Shown here piece after piece: positions 39,315 to 46,668 of a stretch of DNA of 64,000 nucleotides. Position 1 is the stretch's first letter, and each line of letters starts with the position of its first letter. A program made the position numbers and the translations under genes. Source of the DNA: Rathayibacter sp. VKM Ac-2760 (GTDB taxonomy: Bacteria; Actinomycetota; Actinomycetes; Actinomycetales; Microbacteriaceae); the NCBI RefSeq assembly GCF_009834185.1, contig NZ_CP047173.1, positions 4,216,001 to 4,280,000 of the forward strand. Direction: 5' to 3'. The notes beneath the pieces were generated by a model. It was not told the origin of the DNA and did no database searches. It saw nothing but the letters and a program-made list of their open reading frames with translations.

Positions 39315-40286
39315 TCACGCCTTCTCTCGGGTCAGGTACCGCTGGACGCCCGAGATGACGAGCACGATCGCGAAGAACACGAGCGAGATCGCGGAGGCGT
39401 AGCCCGTCTCCTGCTGCCGGAATCCGGATTCGACGGCCTCGTAGACGACCGTGGTGGTCGAGTCGAGCGGGCCGCCCTGGGTCATCACGCTGACCTGGGT
39501 GAACAGGCCGAGGGCCGCGATGGTGATGGTGACGAGGATGAGGCTGCGCGTCGCGCGCAGTCCCGGCCAGGTGATGTAGCGGAACTTCTGCCACGTCGAC
39601 GTGCCGTCGATGTCCGCCGCCTCGTACAGCTCGGCGGGGATGGTCTGCAGACCGGACAGCCAGATGATCATGTGGAAGCCGACCCCCTGCCAGACCGACA
39701 TGAGGATGATCGCCGGCATCGACGTCGCCGGGTCGCCGAGCCAGTCCGGGCCCTGCACGAGTCCGAAGGTGACGTTGCGGAGGATCACGTTCAGCAGGCC
39801 GTCCTGCTGGTACATGAACGCCCAGAGCAGCGAGACGACGACCATCGAGGTGACGACCGGGAGGAAGTAGACGGTGCGGAAGAACGTCGTGCCGCGGATC
39901 CGCGTGTTGATCAGGATTGCCATCACCAGCGCGAGCCCGGCCTGCAGCGGGACGACGACGATCGCGAAGTAGCCGACGTTCAGCAGCGCGCGGCCGAAGG
40001 ACGCGTCCTGGAAGAGGCGGAGGAAGTTCTCCAGCCCTGAGAACTCGGCCGGGTAGGGCGAGATCAGGCGCGCGTTGGTGAAGGCCAGCCCGAACGCCAG
40101 GACGGCGGGGACGAGGACGAACAGCGCGAGGAGGACGAGAGCGGGAGCGACCATCGCGAGGCCGGCGAGGCGCTCCTGGCGGTGGCTGCGGTCGTGCCGC
40201 CGGCGGGGCCGGTGCGGCAGAGCGGCGAGGGTCTCGACGGCGACGCCCTCGGGGGGCGCGATCGTCGGCGATTGGGTCGAGGTCAT
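39315..40286 (-). CDS. Carbohydrate ABC transporter permease (MalF type), fructan/sucrose locus
   Basis: Permease of 323 aa with a His/Arg-rich N terminus (RPRRRHDRSHRQER), six membrane segments and the docking loop AELYEAADIDGTSTWQKFRY. Two adjacent ATGs (40289, 40286) follow GGAG; 40286 gives the better 6-nt spacing. A perfect 12-bp hairpin separates it from the binding-protein gene. Confidence 0.88.
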   Translation of the reverse strand: MTSTQSPTIAPPEGVAVETLAALPHRPRRRHDRSHRQERLAGLAMVAPALVLLALFVLVPAVLAFGLAFTNARLISPYPAEFSGLENFLRLFQDASFGRALLNVGYFAIVVVPLQAGLALVMAILINTRIRGTTFFRTVYFLPVVTSMVVVSLLWAFMYQQDGLLNVILRNVTFGLVQGPDWLGDPATSMPAIILMSVWQGVGFHMIIWLSGLQTIPAELYEAADIDGTSTWQKFRYITWPGLRATRSLILVTITIAALGLFTQVSVMTQGGPLDSTTTVVYEAVESGFRQQETGYASAISLVFFAIVLVISGVQRYLTREKA

Positions 40287-40303
40287 CATCGTCTCCAGAT
40301 CCG

Positions 40304-40332
40304 GGGGGAGGGCCCTGCGTGGGCCCTCCCCC
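40304..40332 (-). terminator. Strong hairpin between binding-protein and permease genes
   Basis: Perfect 12-bp stem GGGGGAGGGCCC / GGGCCCTCCCCC with loop TGCGT, in the 51-bp gap between the binding-protein stop and the permease start. There is no T-run, so it is more likely an attenuator or mRNA stabiliser than a full terminator. It is equivalent to the hairpin at 13566. Confidence 0.75.
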
Positions 40333-40337
40333 GAGGA

Positions 40338-41654
40338 CTACTTCTGCGAGTAGCCGTCGTTCGTCGCGATGTTGGCGTCGATGCTCTTCACCGCGGCGTC
40401 GAGCACCTGCTGCGGGTCGCCGCCGTCGATGATGTCCGAGACGGCGCTGCCGAACTCCGTCGCGATGAACGGGTAGGCCGGCGTCTCGGGCCGGAGCACC
40501 GCGTACTTCTCGGAGTACTCGCGGAAGGTGGCGAGGTCGCCGCCCTCCTCGAAGCCGTCGACGAGAGCGGCCGCCTCGGTGGAGGCGGGGATGGTGCCGG
40601 TCGCCTCGGCCACGGCCGCGACGTTCTCGGGCTCGAGTGAGAAGGCGAGGTAGTCCATCGCGGCCGCCGTGTCGGCGCAGCCCGTGGTCACGCCCCACTG
40701 CCAGGATCCGCCGCCGATCTTCGGGCCGTCGCCGAGGTCGACGCTCGGCAGGGCGAGCAGGTCGTCGCCGACCACGTCCTTGGTGGTCTGGTAGGTCCAG
40801 CTGCCCGAGTAGACGATCGCGGACTCGCCGTTCTGGAAGTCGAGCGCGGCGTCCTCCCCGCCCTTCTTCGCGGCGTAGCCCTCGGTGAAGAGGCTCTGGA
40901 ACCAGTCGGCCCACTCGAGCGCGGCCGGGCCGTTGAGCACGCCGTCGGCGCTCTGGTAGCCGTCGCGGTCGATCAGGTCGCCGCCGGCCGACTGCAGGAA
41001 CGGCGAGTAGGCGTAGGGCAGCCACTCGCCGGTGCCGGCGGTGCCGAGGTCGAGCGGGTGCTCCCACTGGCCGGTCGCCTTCAGCGTGGCGAGGGCGGCC
41101 GAGAACTCGTCCTTCGTCCAGGGCTCGTCGACCGTCGGGATGCGGATGCCGTTGGCCTCGAGCACCGACTGACGGGCGAGCATCGTGAGTGCGACGTCGT
41201 AGTAGCCGATGGAGTAGGTCTCGTCGTTCCAGACGCCCTTGACGGAGGGCAGGAAGGCGTCGAGGTCGACGCCGTCGAGCTCCAGCGGAGTGAGGTACTT
41301 CGCCCAGGCCCAGTTGGGCACGTTCGGTCCGTCGATGTCGACGAGGCAGGGCAGCTTGCCGGCCGCTGCGGCGGCGACCACGGAGTCGTTGTACGAGTCC
41401 TGCGGGAACGCCTGCACCTTCACGGTGGTCGCGTCCTGGCTGGCGTTGTAGTCGTCGACGATCTTCTCGATCGCGGCCAGCTCGGTCGGGTTGCCGGCGT
41501 TGTGGGTCCAGAGGGTGAGCTGGCCGCCGCGGCCGTCCCCTCCCCCTCCGCTGCCGGAGGAGCAGGCGGCGAGGCCGACGGTCAGGGCGCCGACGGCGAC
41601 CGTCGCGGCGGCGGTGCGCCAGAGCTGGCGGCGGCGGGTGGGCGAGAGCTTCAC
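40338..41654 (-). CDS. Extracellular sugar-binding lipoprotein, fructan/sucrose locus
   Basis: CUT1-type binding protein of 438 aa. The signal peptide ends VGLAACSSG with lipidated Cys31, followed by a Gly/Ser linker (SGSGGGGDGRGG) and the SBP_bac_1 fold (LTLWTHNAGNPTELAAIEKI). GTG 41654 is preceded by GAAGGAG. It is the first gene of the operon, and two palindromic operators flank its promoter. Confidence 0.9.
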   Translation of the reverse strand: MKLSPTRRRQLWRTAAATVAVGALTVGLAACSSGSGGGGDGRGGQLTLWTHNAGNPTELAAIEKIVDDYNASQDATTVKVQAFPQDSYNDSVVAAAAAGKLPCLVDIDGPNVPNWAWAKYLTPLELDGVDLDAFLPSVKGVWNDETYSIGYYDVALTMLARQSVLEANGIRIPTVDEPWTKDEFSAALATLKATGQWEHPLDLGTAGTGEWLPYAYSPFLQSAGGDLIDRDGYQSADGVLNGPAALEWADWFQSLFTEGYAAKKGGEDAALDFQNGESAIVYSGSWTYQTTKDVVGDDLLALPSVDLGDGPKIGGGSWQWGVTTGCADTAAAMDYLAFSLEPENVAAVAEATGTIPASTEAAALVDGFEEGGDLATFREYSEKYAVLRPETPAYPFIATEFGSAVSDIIDGGDPQQVLDAAVKSIDANIATNDGYSQK

Positions 41655-41712
41655 GGGTTCTCCTTCGAACGGGCGGTGCGCTGTGGGGGTCGCGGGGATC
41701 GGCTGCGATCCT

Positions 41713-41792
41713 CCGCTAAAAGCATTTAGCGGGATGAAGCTAACACCTGCATCGAGGGCCGGGCAAGCTAATCCGCTAAATTGATTCAGCAC
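41713..41792. promoter_or_regulatory. Two LacI-type operators flanking the fructan-operon promoter
   Basis: O1 (41713-41732) is CCGCTAAAAGCATTTAGCGG, with perfect 8-bp arms. O2 (41773-41792) is a weaker copy, CCGCTAAATTGATTCAGCAC, exactly 60 bp away. Between them the minus strand has TTGCCC (complement of 41761-41766), a 17-bp spacer and TTAGCT (complement of 41738-41743). O1 lies just downstream of the start region and O2 just upstream of the -35 box, which suits repression by looping or autoregulation of the divergent lacI-type gene. Confidence 0.65.
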
Positions 41793-41861
41793 CTGTGATC
41801 GAGCGGAAGTCGACAGCTGTCGGAGTCCCTACACTGGACCCATCAGCGAGAGGAGCTGCCG

Positions 41862-42878
41862 ATGGCCAAGCGGCCCACGCTCGCCGATGTCGCCGCCCGG
41901 TCGGGACTCTCCAAGACCGCGGTGAGCCTCATCCTCAACGAGCGCCCCGGCTCGCGACTGTCGGCGGAGGCGGTCGAGAAGGTGCGCGCCGCAGCGGCCG
42001 ATCTCGGCTACCGGCCGAACCCCGCCGCGCAGAGCCTGCGGATGGGGAAGACCCGCACGATCGGCTTCGTCTCCGACGAGGTGACCATCACCCGCTTCGC
42101 CTCGGCGATGATCCGCGGCGTGCTCGACACCGCCGACCAGCACGAGCACACGGTGCTGATCTCCGAGACCGGTCGCGAGTCCAAGCGCACGGCGTCCGCC
42201 CTCGACGCGATGCTCGACCGTCGCGCCGACGGCATCATCTTCGGCCTGATGGGCGCGAAGCAGATCGACGTCCCGCCCGTCTCGCCGGAGGTCCCGGTCG
42301 TGCTGCTCAACGCGAGCAGCGACACCGGCGAGTCGACGGTCCTGCCCGACGAGGAGACCGCCGGCCACGCCATCGGCCGCGTCCTGCTCGACCACGGGCA
42401 CCGCCGCATCGCGCTGCTCGGCGACTGGCCGAGTGCCATGGTCGATCCGCGCGTCTCGGCGACGGTGGCGCTGCGCTTCGCCGGCCTCGACCGCGCCTTC
42501 GCCGAGTTCGGCGCGGCCCCCGTCTACCGCGGCACGATCGTGCCGTGGGAGCCGGCCCCCGCCTACGACGCGGCGGTCGCCCTGCTCGACAGCGGAGTGG
42601 AGTTCACGGCGGCCATCTGCCTCAACGACCGCATCGCCTTCGCCCTCTACCAGGCGCTGCAGGAGCGCGGCCTGCGCATCCCCGACGACGTCTCGGTCGT
42701 CTCCTTCGACGACGACGAGATCGCCGACTACCTGCGCCCCGGCCTCACGACGGCCCGCATCCCCTACGAGCAGATGGGCCGCGACGCCGTCGACATCCTC
42801 CTCGGCGGCGGCCCCCCGCAGCACCGCCTGGTGCCGATGCCGCTCATCGAGCGCCAATCGGTGCGCGCCGTCCCCTGA
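41862..42878 (+). CDS. LacI-family transcriptional regulator, fructan/sucrose locus
   Basis: Repressor of 338 aa with an intact HTH and hinge (PTLADVAARSGLSKTAVSLI, residues 4-23, and LGYRPNPAAQSLRMGK) and the sugar-binding core (GHRRIALLGDWPSAMVDPRV; AAICLNDRIAFALYQAL; VSVVSFDDDEIADYLRPGLT). ATG 41862 follows GAGAGGAG, and a TACACT -10-like box lies at 41830. It is divergent from the operon it likely controls through the CCGCTAAA operators. Confidence 0.9.
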   Translation: MAKRPTLADVAARSGLSKTAVSLILNERPGSRLSAEAVEKVRAAAADLGYRPNPAAQSLRMGKTRTIGFVSDEVTITRFASAMIRGVLDTADQHEHTVLISETGRESKRTASALDAMLDRRADGIIFGLMGAKQIDVPPVSPEVPVVLLNASSDTGESTVLPDEETAGHAIGRVLLDHGHRRIALLGDWPSAMVDPRVSATVALRFAGLDRAFAEFGAAPVYRGTIVPWEPAPAYDAAVALLDSGVEFTAAICLNDRIAFALYQALQERGLRIPDDVSVVSFDDDEIADYLRPGLTTARIPYEQMGRDAVDILLGGGPPQHRLVPMPLIERQSVRAVP

Positions 42879-42892
42879 CGACCTCCCCCTCG

Positions 42893-42975
42893 CCGAACCG
42901 TCGACCTCCGGCTCGCAGAACTCGACGTCTCCCGCGAGCCCGACGCGTTCCGACGAGCCCGAGGTCACCCCGCCC
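42893..42975. repeat. Solitary degenerate copy of the 102-bp repeat
   Basis: Blocks CGACCTCCGGCTCGCAGAAC, CCCGCGAGCCCGA, GTTCCGACGAGCCC and GAGGTCACCC follow in the same order as in the 102-bp units at 1371-1982, especially the last unit. It starts 15 nt after the LacI stop, 41 kb from the array. Confidence 0.6.
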
Positions 42976-42988
42976 CGCGCCCCTGCCC

Positions 42989-43102
42989 TGCTGATCGAAC
43001 AGCCCGCGTAGCAGCGCCTGCCCTGCTGATCGAACAGCCCGCGCAGCAGCGCCTGCCCTGCTGATCGAGTAGCCGCGCGGAGCGCGGCGTATCGAGATCC
43101 CC
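42989..43102. repeat. Three 35-bp-spaced left ends of the palindromic element
   Basis: CTGATCGAACAGCCCGCG occurs at 42991 and 43026, and a complete left hairpin starts at 43061 (CTGATCGAGTAGCCGCGCGG...CGGCGTATCGAGATC). The period is exactly 35 bp. No right half is present, so this is a decayed or truncated cluster. Confidence 0.75.
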
Positions 43103-43132
43103 CGCCCATGGAGCACCCCCGCCCCCTCCCCC

Positions 43133-43138
43133 TACGCT
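43133..43138 (+). promoter_or_regulatory. Putative -10 box for leaderless transcription of 43146
   Basis: TACGCT followed by GGGGCGC and the ATG. The same CCTACG(C/A)TGGGGCGC context occurs before the start at 46024 on the other strand. Confidence 0.45.
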
Positions 43139-43145
43139 GGGGCGC

Positions 43146-43721
43146 ATGGTGCTCGACGAGGAGGCGTCCCCCTCCGCCCCTGCGCGCCCCCGCCGCCGCC
43201 GTCTCGCCGTCGCCCTCGCCGGGCTCGCCGCCCTGGTCGCCGTCGTCGCCGCGACCGGCGGCCTCGCCGACGTCCCCGACGACACCCGCCCTGCGTATGC
43301 CCTCGGCGAGACCTTCGACAACGGCCTCTACCGGATCACCGTCGAGTCCGTCGAGATCACCCGCGACGATCCGCTCACCCCGAACCAGGGCGAGGACCTC
43401 TCGGTGGTCGCGACGGTCCAGCTCCTGTACTCCGGCGACGAGCCCGCCGGCCGCCCCGAGGACTGGCTCCGCCCGCTCGATCTCGGCGCGGACCTCCTCC
43501 CGCGCTCGCTGATCGCCGTCCGCGACGGTGCCGTCGCCCCGCCCGTCCAGCCCGGCCTGCCTCTCGACGTCTTCTACATCTGGGACCTGCCCGAGGGCAG
43601 CACCGCCGCCGCCGGCGATCCCGTCCGCCTCGGGATCTACGAGCGCTACCTCGACGCCGCCAACCCGATCGACGGCGGGACCACGCGCCCCGCGCTCGTC
43701 GCCGTCGTGGAGCCGTCGTGA
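43146..43721 (+). CDS. Membrane-anchored extracytoplasmic protein, unknown function (1 of 3)
   Basis: A 191-aa protein with a basic N terminus (RPRRRR), one hydrophobic segment (residues ~19-40) and an extracytoplasmic domain beginning YALGETFDNGLYRITVESVE. That pattern recalls DUF4352-like beta-sandwiches, but the match is weak. It is the first of three genes joined by 4-nt GTGA overlaps, all with the same anchor-plus-beta-domain layout. Leaderless start: the -10 box ends 7 nt before the ATG. Function unknown. Confidence 0.7.
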   Translation: MVLDEEASPSAPARPRRRRLAVALAGLAALVAVVAATGGLADVPDDTRPAYALGETFDNGLYRITVESVEITRDDPLTPNQGEDLSVVATVQLLYSGDEPAGRPEDWLRPLDLGADLLPRSLIAVRDGAVAPPVQPGLPLDVFYIWDLPEGSTAAAGDPVRLGIYERYLDAANPIDGGTTRPALVAVVEPS

Positions 43722-44290
43722 TCGGCGGCCGCGCGCGCTCGGCGATCATCGGGATCGCCCTCCTCGTCGCCGCCGCGATCGTGACGGTCACCGCCCCCAC
43801 CGACGACGACGTCCAGAGCCCGCTCGCCGTGCGCGGCACCCTCGGCGAGACCGTGCAGTCGCGCCTCGTCGCCGTCACCGTGCACGACGTCGCCCTCGCC
43901 CGCGAGCTGACCTTCGACGGCGAGCTCGACCCGCCCTCGTCGACCCCGGGTGTCTGGGTCGTCGTCGACCTCACCGCCGTCTGCCGGATGGACGCCTGCT
44001 CGTTCGGCCGCAGCGAGCTGCGCCTGGGCGAGCGCGTCTTCGCGCCGGCCACGCTCGCGCCGCCGCCGTCCTTCGTGCAGCAGGGCGCCTCTCCGGGCCT
44101 GCCCTACCGCCAGAGCGCCCTCTTCGAGGTGCCGCTCGACGCGATCGAGAGCGGCGAGGCGGAGCTGACCGTGCAGCCGTCCACCACCCGCGCGCTCGAG
44201 TCGGTCGCCGTCGTCGAGCTCGCGCTGCCGGACAGCATCGACGCGACCGCCCCGGCCGAGCGGGCGCGACTCGTGGAGACGGGCTCGTGA
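43718..44290 (+). CDS. Membrane-anchored extracytoplasmic protein, unknown function (2 of 3)
   Basis: A 190-aa protein with an N-terminal membrane anchor (SAIIGIALLVAAAIVTVTAP) and an extracytoplasmic beta-rich domain (GTLGETVQSRLVAVTVHDVA; PGVWVVVDLTAVCRMDACSF). Two cysteines six residues apart may form a disulfide. The GTG at 43718 overlaps the previous stop and the next gene's GTG overlaps this stop. It is probably a distant relative of the preceding protein. Function unknown. Confidence 0.7.
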   Translation: MIGGRARSAIIGIALLVAAAIVTVTAPTDDDVQSPLAVRGTLGETVQSRLVAVTVHDVALARELTFDGELDPPSSTPGVWVVVDLTAVCRMDACSFGRSELRLGERVFAPATLAPPPSFVQQGASPGLPYRQSALFEVPLDAIESGEAELTVQPSTTRALESVAVVELALPDSIDATAPAERARLVETGS

Positions 44291-44838
44291 TCCGCCTGCG
44301 CCGGCACCTCGCGAGCGGCATCGCGCTCGTCGTTGTGGTCCCCCTCCTCGCCGCTGTGATGATCGGGGTGCCCGTGCTCGAGAGCGGGGACCGCCTCAGC
44401 GCGCCGACCGACGTCGCGGAGGGCTCGAGCGCGGCGGCGGGGGGCCTGGAGTTCTCGATCCGCGCGGCCGCCGAGTTCCCCTCCGGCAGCGGCAGCATCA
44501 CGCTGCCCGCGGGCGCGGCCCTGATCGCCGCGATCGTCGACGTCGCTCCGGCCGAGGGCGAGCGGACGCTCTCCTGCCGGGTCGAGCTCTCCGCCCCCGG
44601 TCCCGACGGCCGCATCACCTGGCCAGGTGAAACCGCCGTCGAGGGTTACGGCTACCGACGCGGCGACGAGGAGTTCACGGCCTACTGCGATCCCACCGCG
44701 GAGGACCCGACCAGCGTCGAGGCGGTCTTCCTCGTGCCCGAGGGCCTGCTCGGCACCGCGACCGTCGACGTCACCGTGCAGGAGGGCGAGCGCTCGCGGA
44801 CGCTGCGGCTGGAGCTTCCGCAGGGACGGTCGAGCTGA
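44287..44838 (+). CDS. Membrane-anchored extracytoplasmic protein, unknown function (3 of 3)
   Basis: A 183-aa protein with an N-terminal membrane anchor (residues ~8-30), a small-residue linker (EGSSAAAGG) and a beta-rich domain with two cysteines (TLSCRVELS and FTAYCDPT). The GTG at 44287 overlaps the preceding stop. Its last 68 bp overlap the 3' end of the convergent membrane-protein gene. Like its two neighbours it has no recognised family. Co-translation suggests the three act as one complex (inference). Confidence 0.68.
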   Translation: MIRLRRHLASGIALVVVVPLLAAVMIGVPVLESGDRLSAPTDVAEGSSAAAGGLEFSIRAAAEFPSGSGSITLPAGAALIAAIVDVAPAEGERTLSCRVELSAPGPDGRITWPGETAVEGYGYRRGDEEFTAYCDPTAEDPTSVEAVFLVPEGLLGTATVDVTVQEGERSRTLRLELPQGRSS

Positions 44839-46024
44839 CGCCCCGGCGCCGGCGCCAGGCGTCGAGCGCGCGATCGAAGGCCGCCGCGAGCAGCGTCAGG
44901 CGCGCCGTCTCGGCGAGCGCCGCCACCGCCAGTGCGACGACCGGGAACGCCACGCTCCACCACTCCGGCCCGTGCGCGCCGATCGCCCGGGTGAGGCCCC
45001 AGAGCAGCCACTGCACGAGTCCGGCGAGCAGAGCGTAGAACGAGACGTACGCGGCGAGGACCCCCGGGCCGGAGCGCAGGATCAGCCGCCCCGCGACCGA
45101 GAGCGGCTTGTACACGTCGTCCCACTCGTCCGTCACCAGGTGGCTCTGCCGCAGCACGGCGGCCGGCAGTCGGCCGGCGCCCGAGCGCAGTCGCGCCTCG
45201 AGCCGCGCCGAGACGATCCGCTCCTCGGCGACGGCGGCGAGCTCGCGGGTGTAGACGATCCCCGCGACGAGCAGCCAGGCGGCCGGCAGGGCGAGCAGGT
45301 GCAGCAGGACCGGGACGAGCCCGTCGATGCCGTCGACGGCGACGCGGATCGGGTCCCAGAGGTCGCGGAGTCCCTGCCGCAGATCGAGGCCGGCGCGCAC
45401 GATCCTCCGGTCCTGCACCCAGCCGATGACGCTGCCGAAGATGGCCGCGATGCCGCTGACCGCCACGAAGACCCACACCGCCTCGAGGTAGATCTCCACG
45501 AGCGCCGCCCCGCGCGGCAGCCGCGGTCCGAAGCGCTTGAGGACGAGGCGCCCGGCGAAGGCGAGCACGATGACGAGCAGGACGAGCGGGCCGTCACCCG
45601 GCCGGAGGAAGTCGCCGCCGCCGAAGGAGTAGGCGAACGCGCGGTTCGCGTAGGAGGCGAAGTCCTCCTGCAGCAGCCCGAGCAGTCCGTAGAGCACGAA
45701 GAACGGGATGATGCTCGCGAGCAGGATGCCGACGAACTCGCCGACGGCGGCGCGCCCCCGGGGAGCCGCGACTCCCGACCCGGCGATCGCCGCGAAGGCG
45801 GGCATCGCCCGGCGCACCGCGAGGAACATCCCGATGTAGGAGACGAGCCGCGCGAGCACCGCGATCGGCAGCAGCAGGAACGCCGCGAGCGGCACGTCCG
45901 GCCCGAGCGGCGCCGCGAGCGCGAGGATCGCCTCCCGCACGAGCGCCCCGCCGAGGTACCACGCGAGCACCGCCGGCCACGCCCGCGCCAGCGCGGACCC
46001 CCACGTGCGGAGCAGAGCGGTCAC
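44771..46024 (-). CDS. Polytopic membrane protein, unknown function
   Basis: A 417-aa integral membrane protein with about eight hydrophobic segments (e.g. VLAWYLGGALVREAILALAA, LLASIIPFFVLYGLLGLL, ALAVAALAETARLTLLAAAF) and a low-complexity Ala/Pro tail. GTG 46024 was chosen over ATG 46033 because the minus-strand box TACGAT ends 7 nt before it, the leaderless geometry seen elsewhere. The 3' end overlaps the convergent secreted-protein gene by 68 bp. It may work with that cluster. No family recognised. Confidence 0.65.
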   Translation of the reverse strand: MTALLRTWGSALARAWPAVLAWYLGGALVREAILALAAPLGPDVPLAAFLLLPIAVLARLVSYIGMFLAVRRAMPAFAAIAGSGVAAPRGRAAVGEFVGILLASIIPFFVLYGLLGLLQEDFASYANRAFAYSFGGGDFLRPGDGPLVLLVIVLAFAGRLVLKRFGPRLPRGAALVEIYLEAVWVFVAVSGIAAIFGSVIGWVQDRRIVRAGLDLRQGLRDLWDPIRVAVDGIDGLVPVLLHLLALPAAWLLVAGIVYTRELAAVAEERIVSARLEARLRSGAGRLPAAVLRQSHLVTDEWDDVYKPLSVAGRLILRSGPGVLAAYVSFYALLAGLVQWLLWGLTRAIGAHGPEWWSVAFPVVALAVAALAETARLTLLAAAFDRALDAWRRRRGVSSTVPAEAPAAASASARPPAR

Positions 46025-46053
46025 GCGCCCCATCGTAGGGCGGCGGCCCGCTT

Positions 46054-46158
46054 CCCTGCCGGTCGAGCAGCGGCCCGCGCCCCCAGCCCCGCCGGTCGAG
46101 CAGCCCGCGCAGCAGCCCTGCTGGTCGAGTAGCCCGCGCAGCGGGCGTATCGAGACCC
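46054..46158. repeat. Left half of the palindromic element plus two truncated ends
   Basis: Truncated ends CCTGCCGGTCGAGCAG (46054) and CCGCCGGTCGAGCAGCCCG (46087) precede a complete left hairpin at 46117-46158 (CCTGCTGGTCGAGTAGCCCG...GGGCGTATCGAGACCC). No right half is present. Confidence 0.75.
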
Positions 46159-46167
46159 GCCCGACCC

Positions 46168-46668
46168 CTACTCCGGCATCGAGAAGTCCGCGAAGTCGAA
46201 CCCCGGCGACACCAGGCAGCTCACCACCGCGTCCTCCGCGGCGGGCAGCGTGCGCTGCCACACGCCGGCCGGCACCAGCGCCTGCACCGGCAGCCCCTCG
46301 AACGCCGAACCCAGCACCACCGTCTCACCGTCCTCCGGCTCCGCGCCGAGCCCGCCGTACTGCAGCGCCACCCGCCCGGGCCCGTTCCAGATCCACGTCT
46401 CGGCCGACGACACCCGGTGCCAGGCCGACGACTCGCCCGCCGGCAGCAGGAACACGATCAGCGTCGCCGCCGGCCGCTCCCGCACCGAGCCGTCGGCGTC
46501 CACGAGCGTCAACCGTTCCGGCGACTCCCACGTCCGCCGGTACCAGCCGCCCTCCGGATGCGGTTCCAGCCCCATCGTCTCGGCGAGCGCCGGCCGCCGC
46601 ACCCGCTCGAGCACCCGCCCGTCGACGCTCAGCCGCTCGACGAACCCGCTCAGATCTGCGCCTGCCAT
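46168..46668 (-). CDS. Cupin-fold protein (DUF985/YML079-like)
   Basis: A 166-aa single-domain cupin. DUF985 hallmarks are ETMGLEPHPEGGWYRRTWES, ESSAWHRVSSAETWIWNGPG and VPAGVWQRTLPAAEDAVVSC, which provide His/Glu candidates for a metal or sugar-nucleotide pocket. ATG 46668 follows GGGGAGG. The gene overlaps the amidohydrolase stop by 19 bp and is the last member of the ECF/adenosylhomocysteinase-like operon. Whether it acts in that pathway is unknown. Confidence 0.8.
   Translation of the reverse strand: MAGADLSGFVERLSVDGRVLERVRRPALAETMGLEPHPEGGWYRRTWESPERLTLVDADGSVRERPAATLIVFLLPAGESSAWHRVSSAETWIWNGPGRVALQYGGLGAEPEDGETVVLGSAFEGLPVQALVPAGVWQRTLPAAEDAVVSCLVSPGFDFADFSMPE

Noticed and set aside
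37042..41067. 1341-codon minus-strand frame spanning the GH32 and permease genes
   Set aside because: Only its last third is the real GH32 reading frame; the rest is out of frame over two clear permeases with ATGA and 3-nt junctions.
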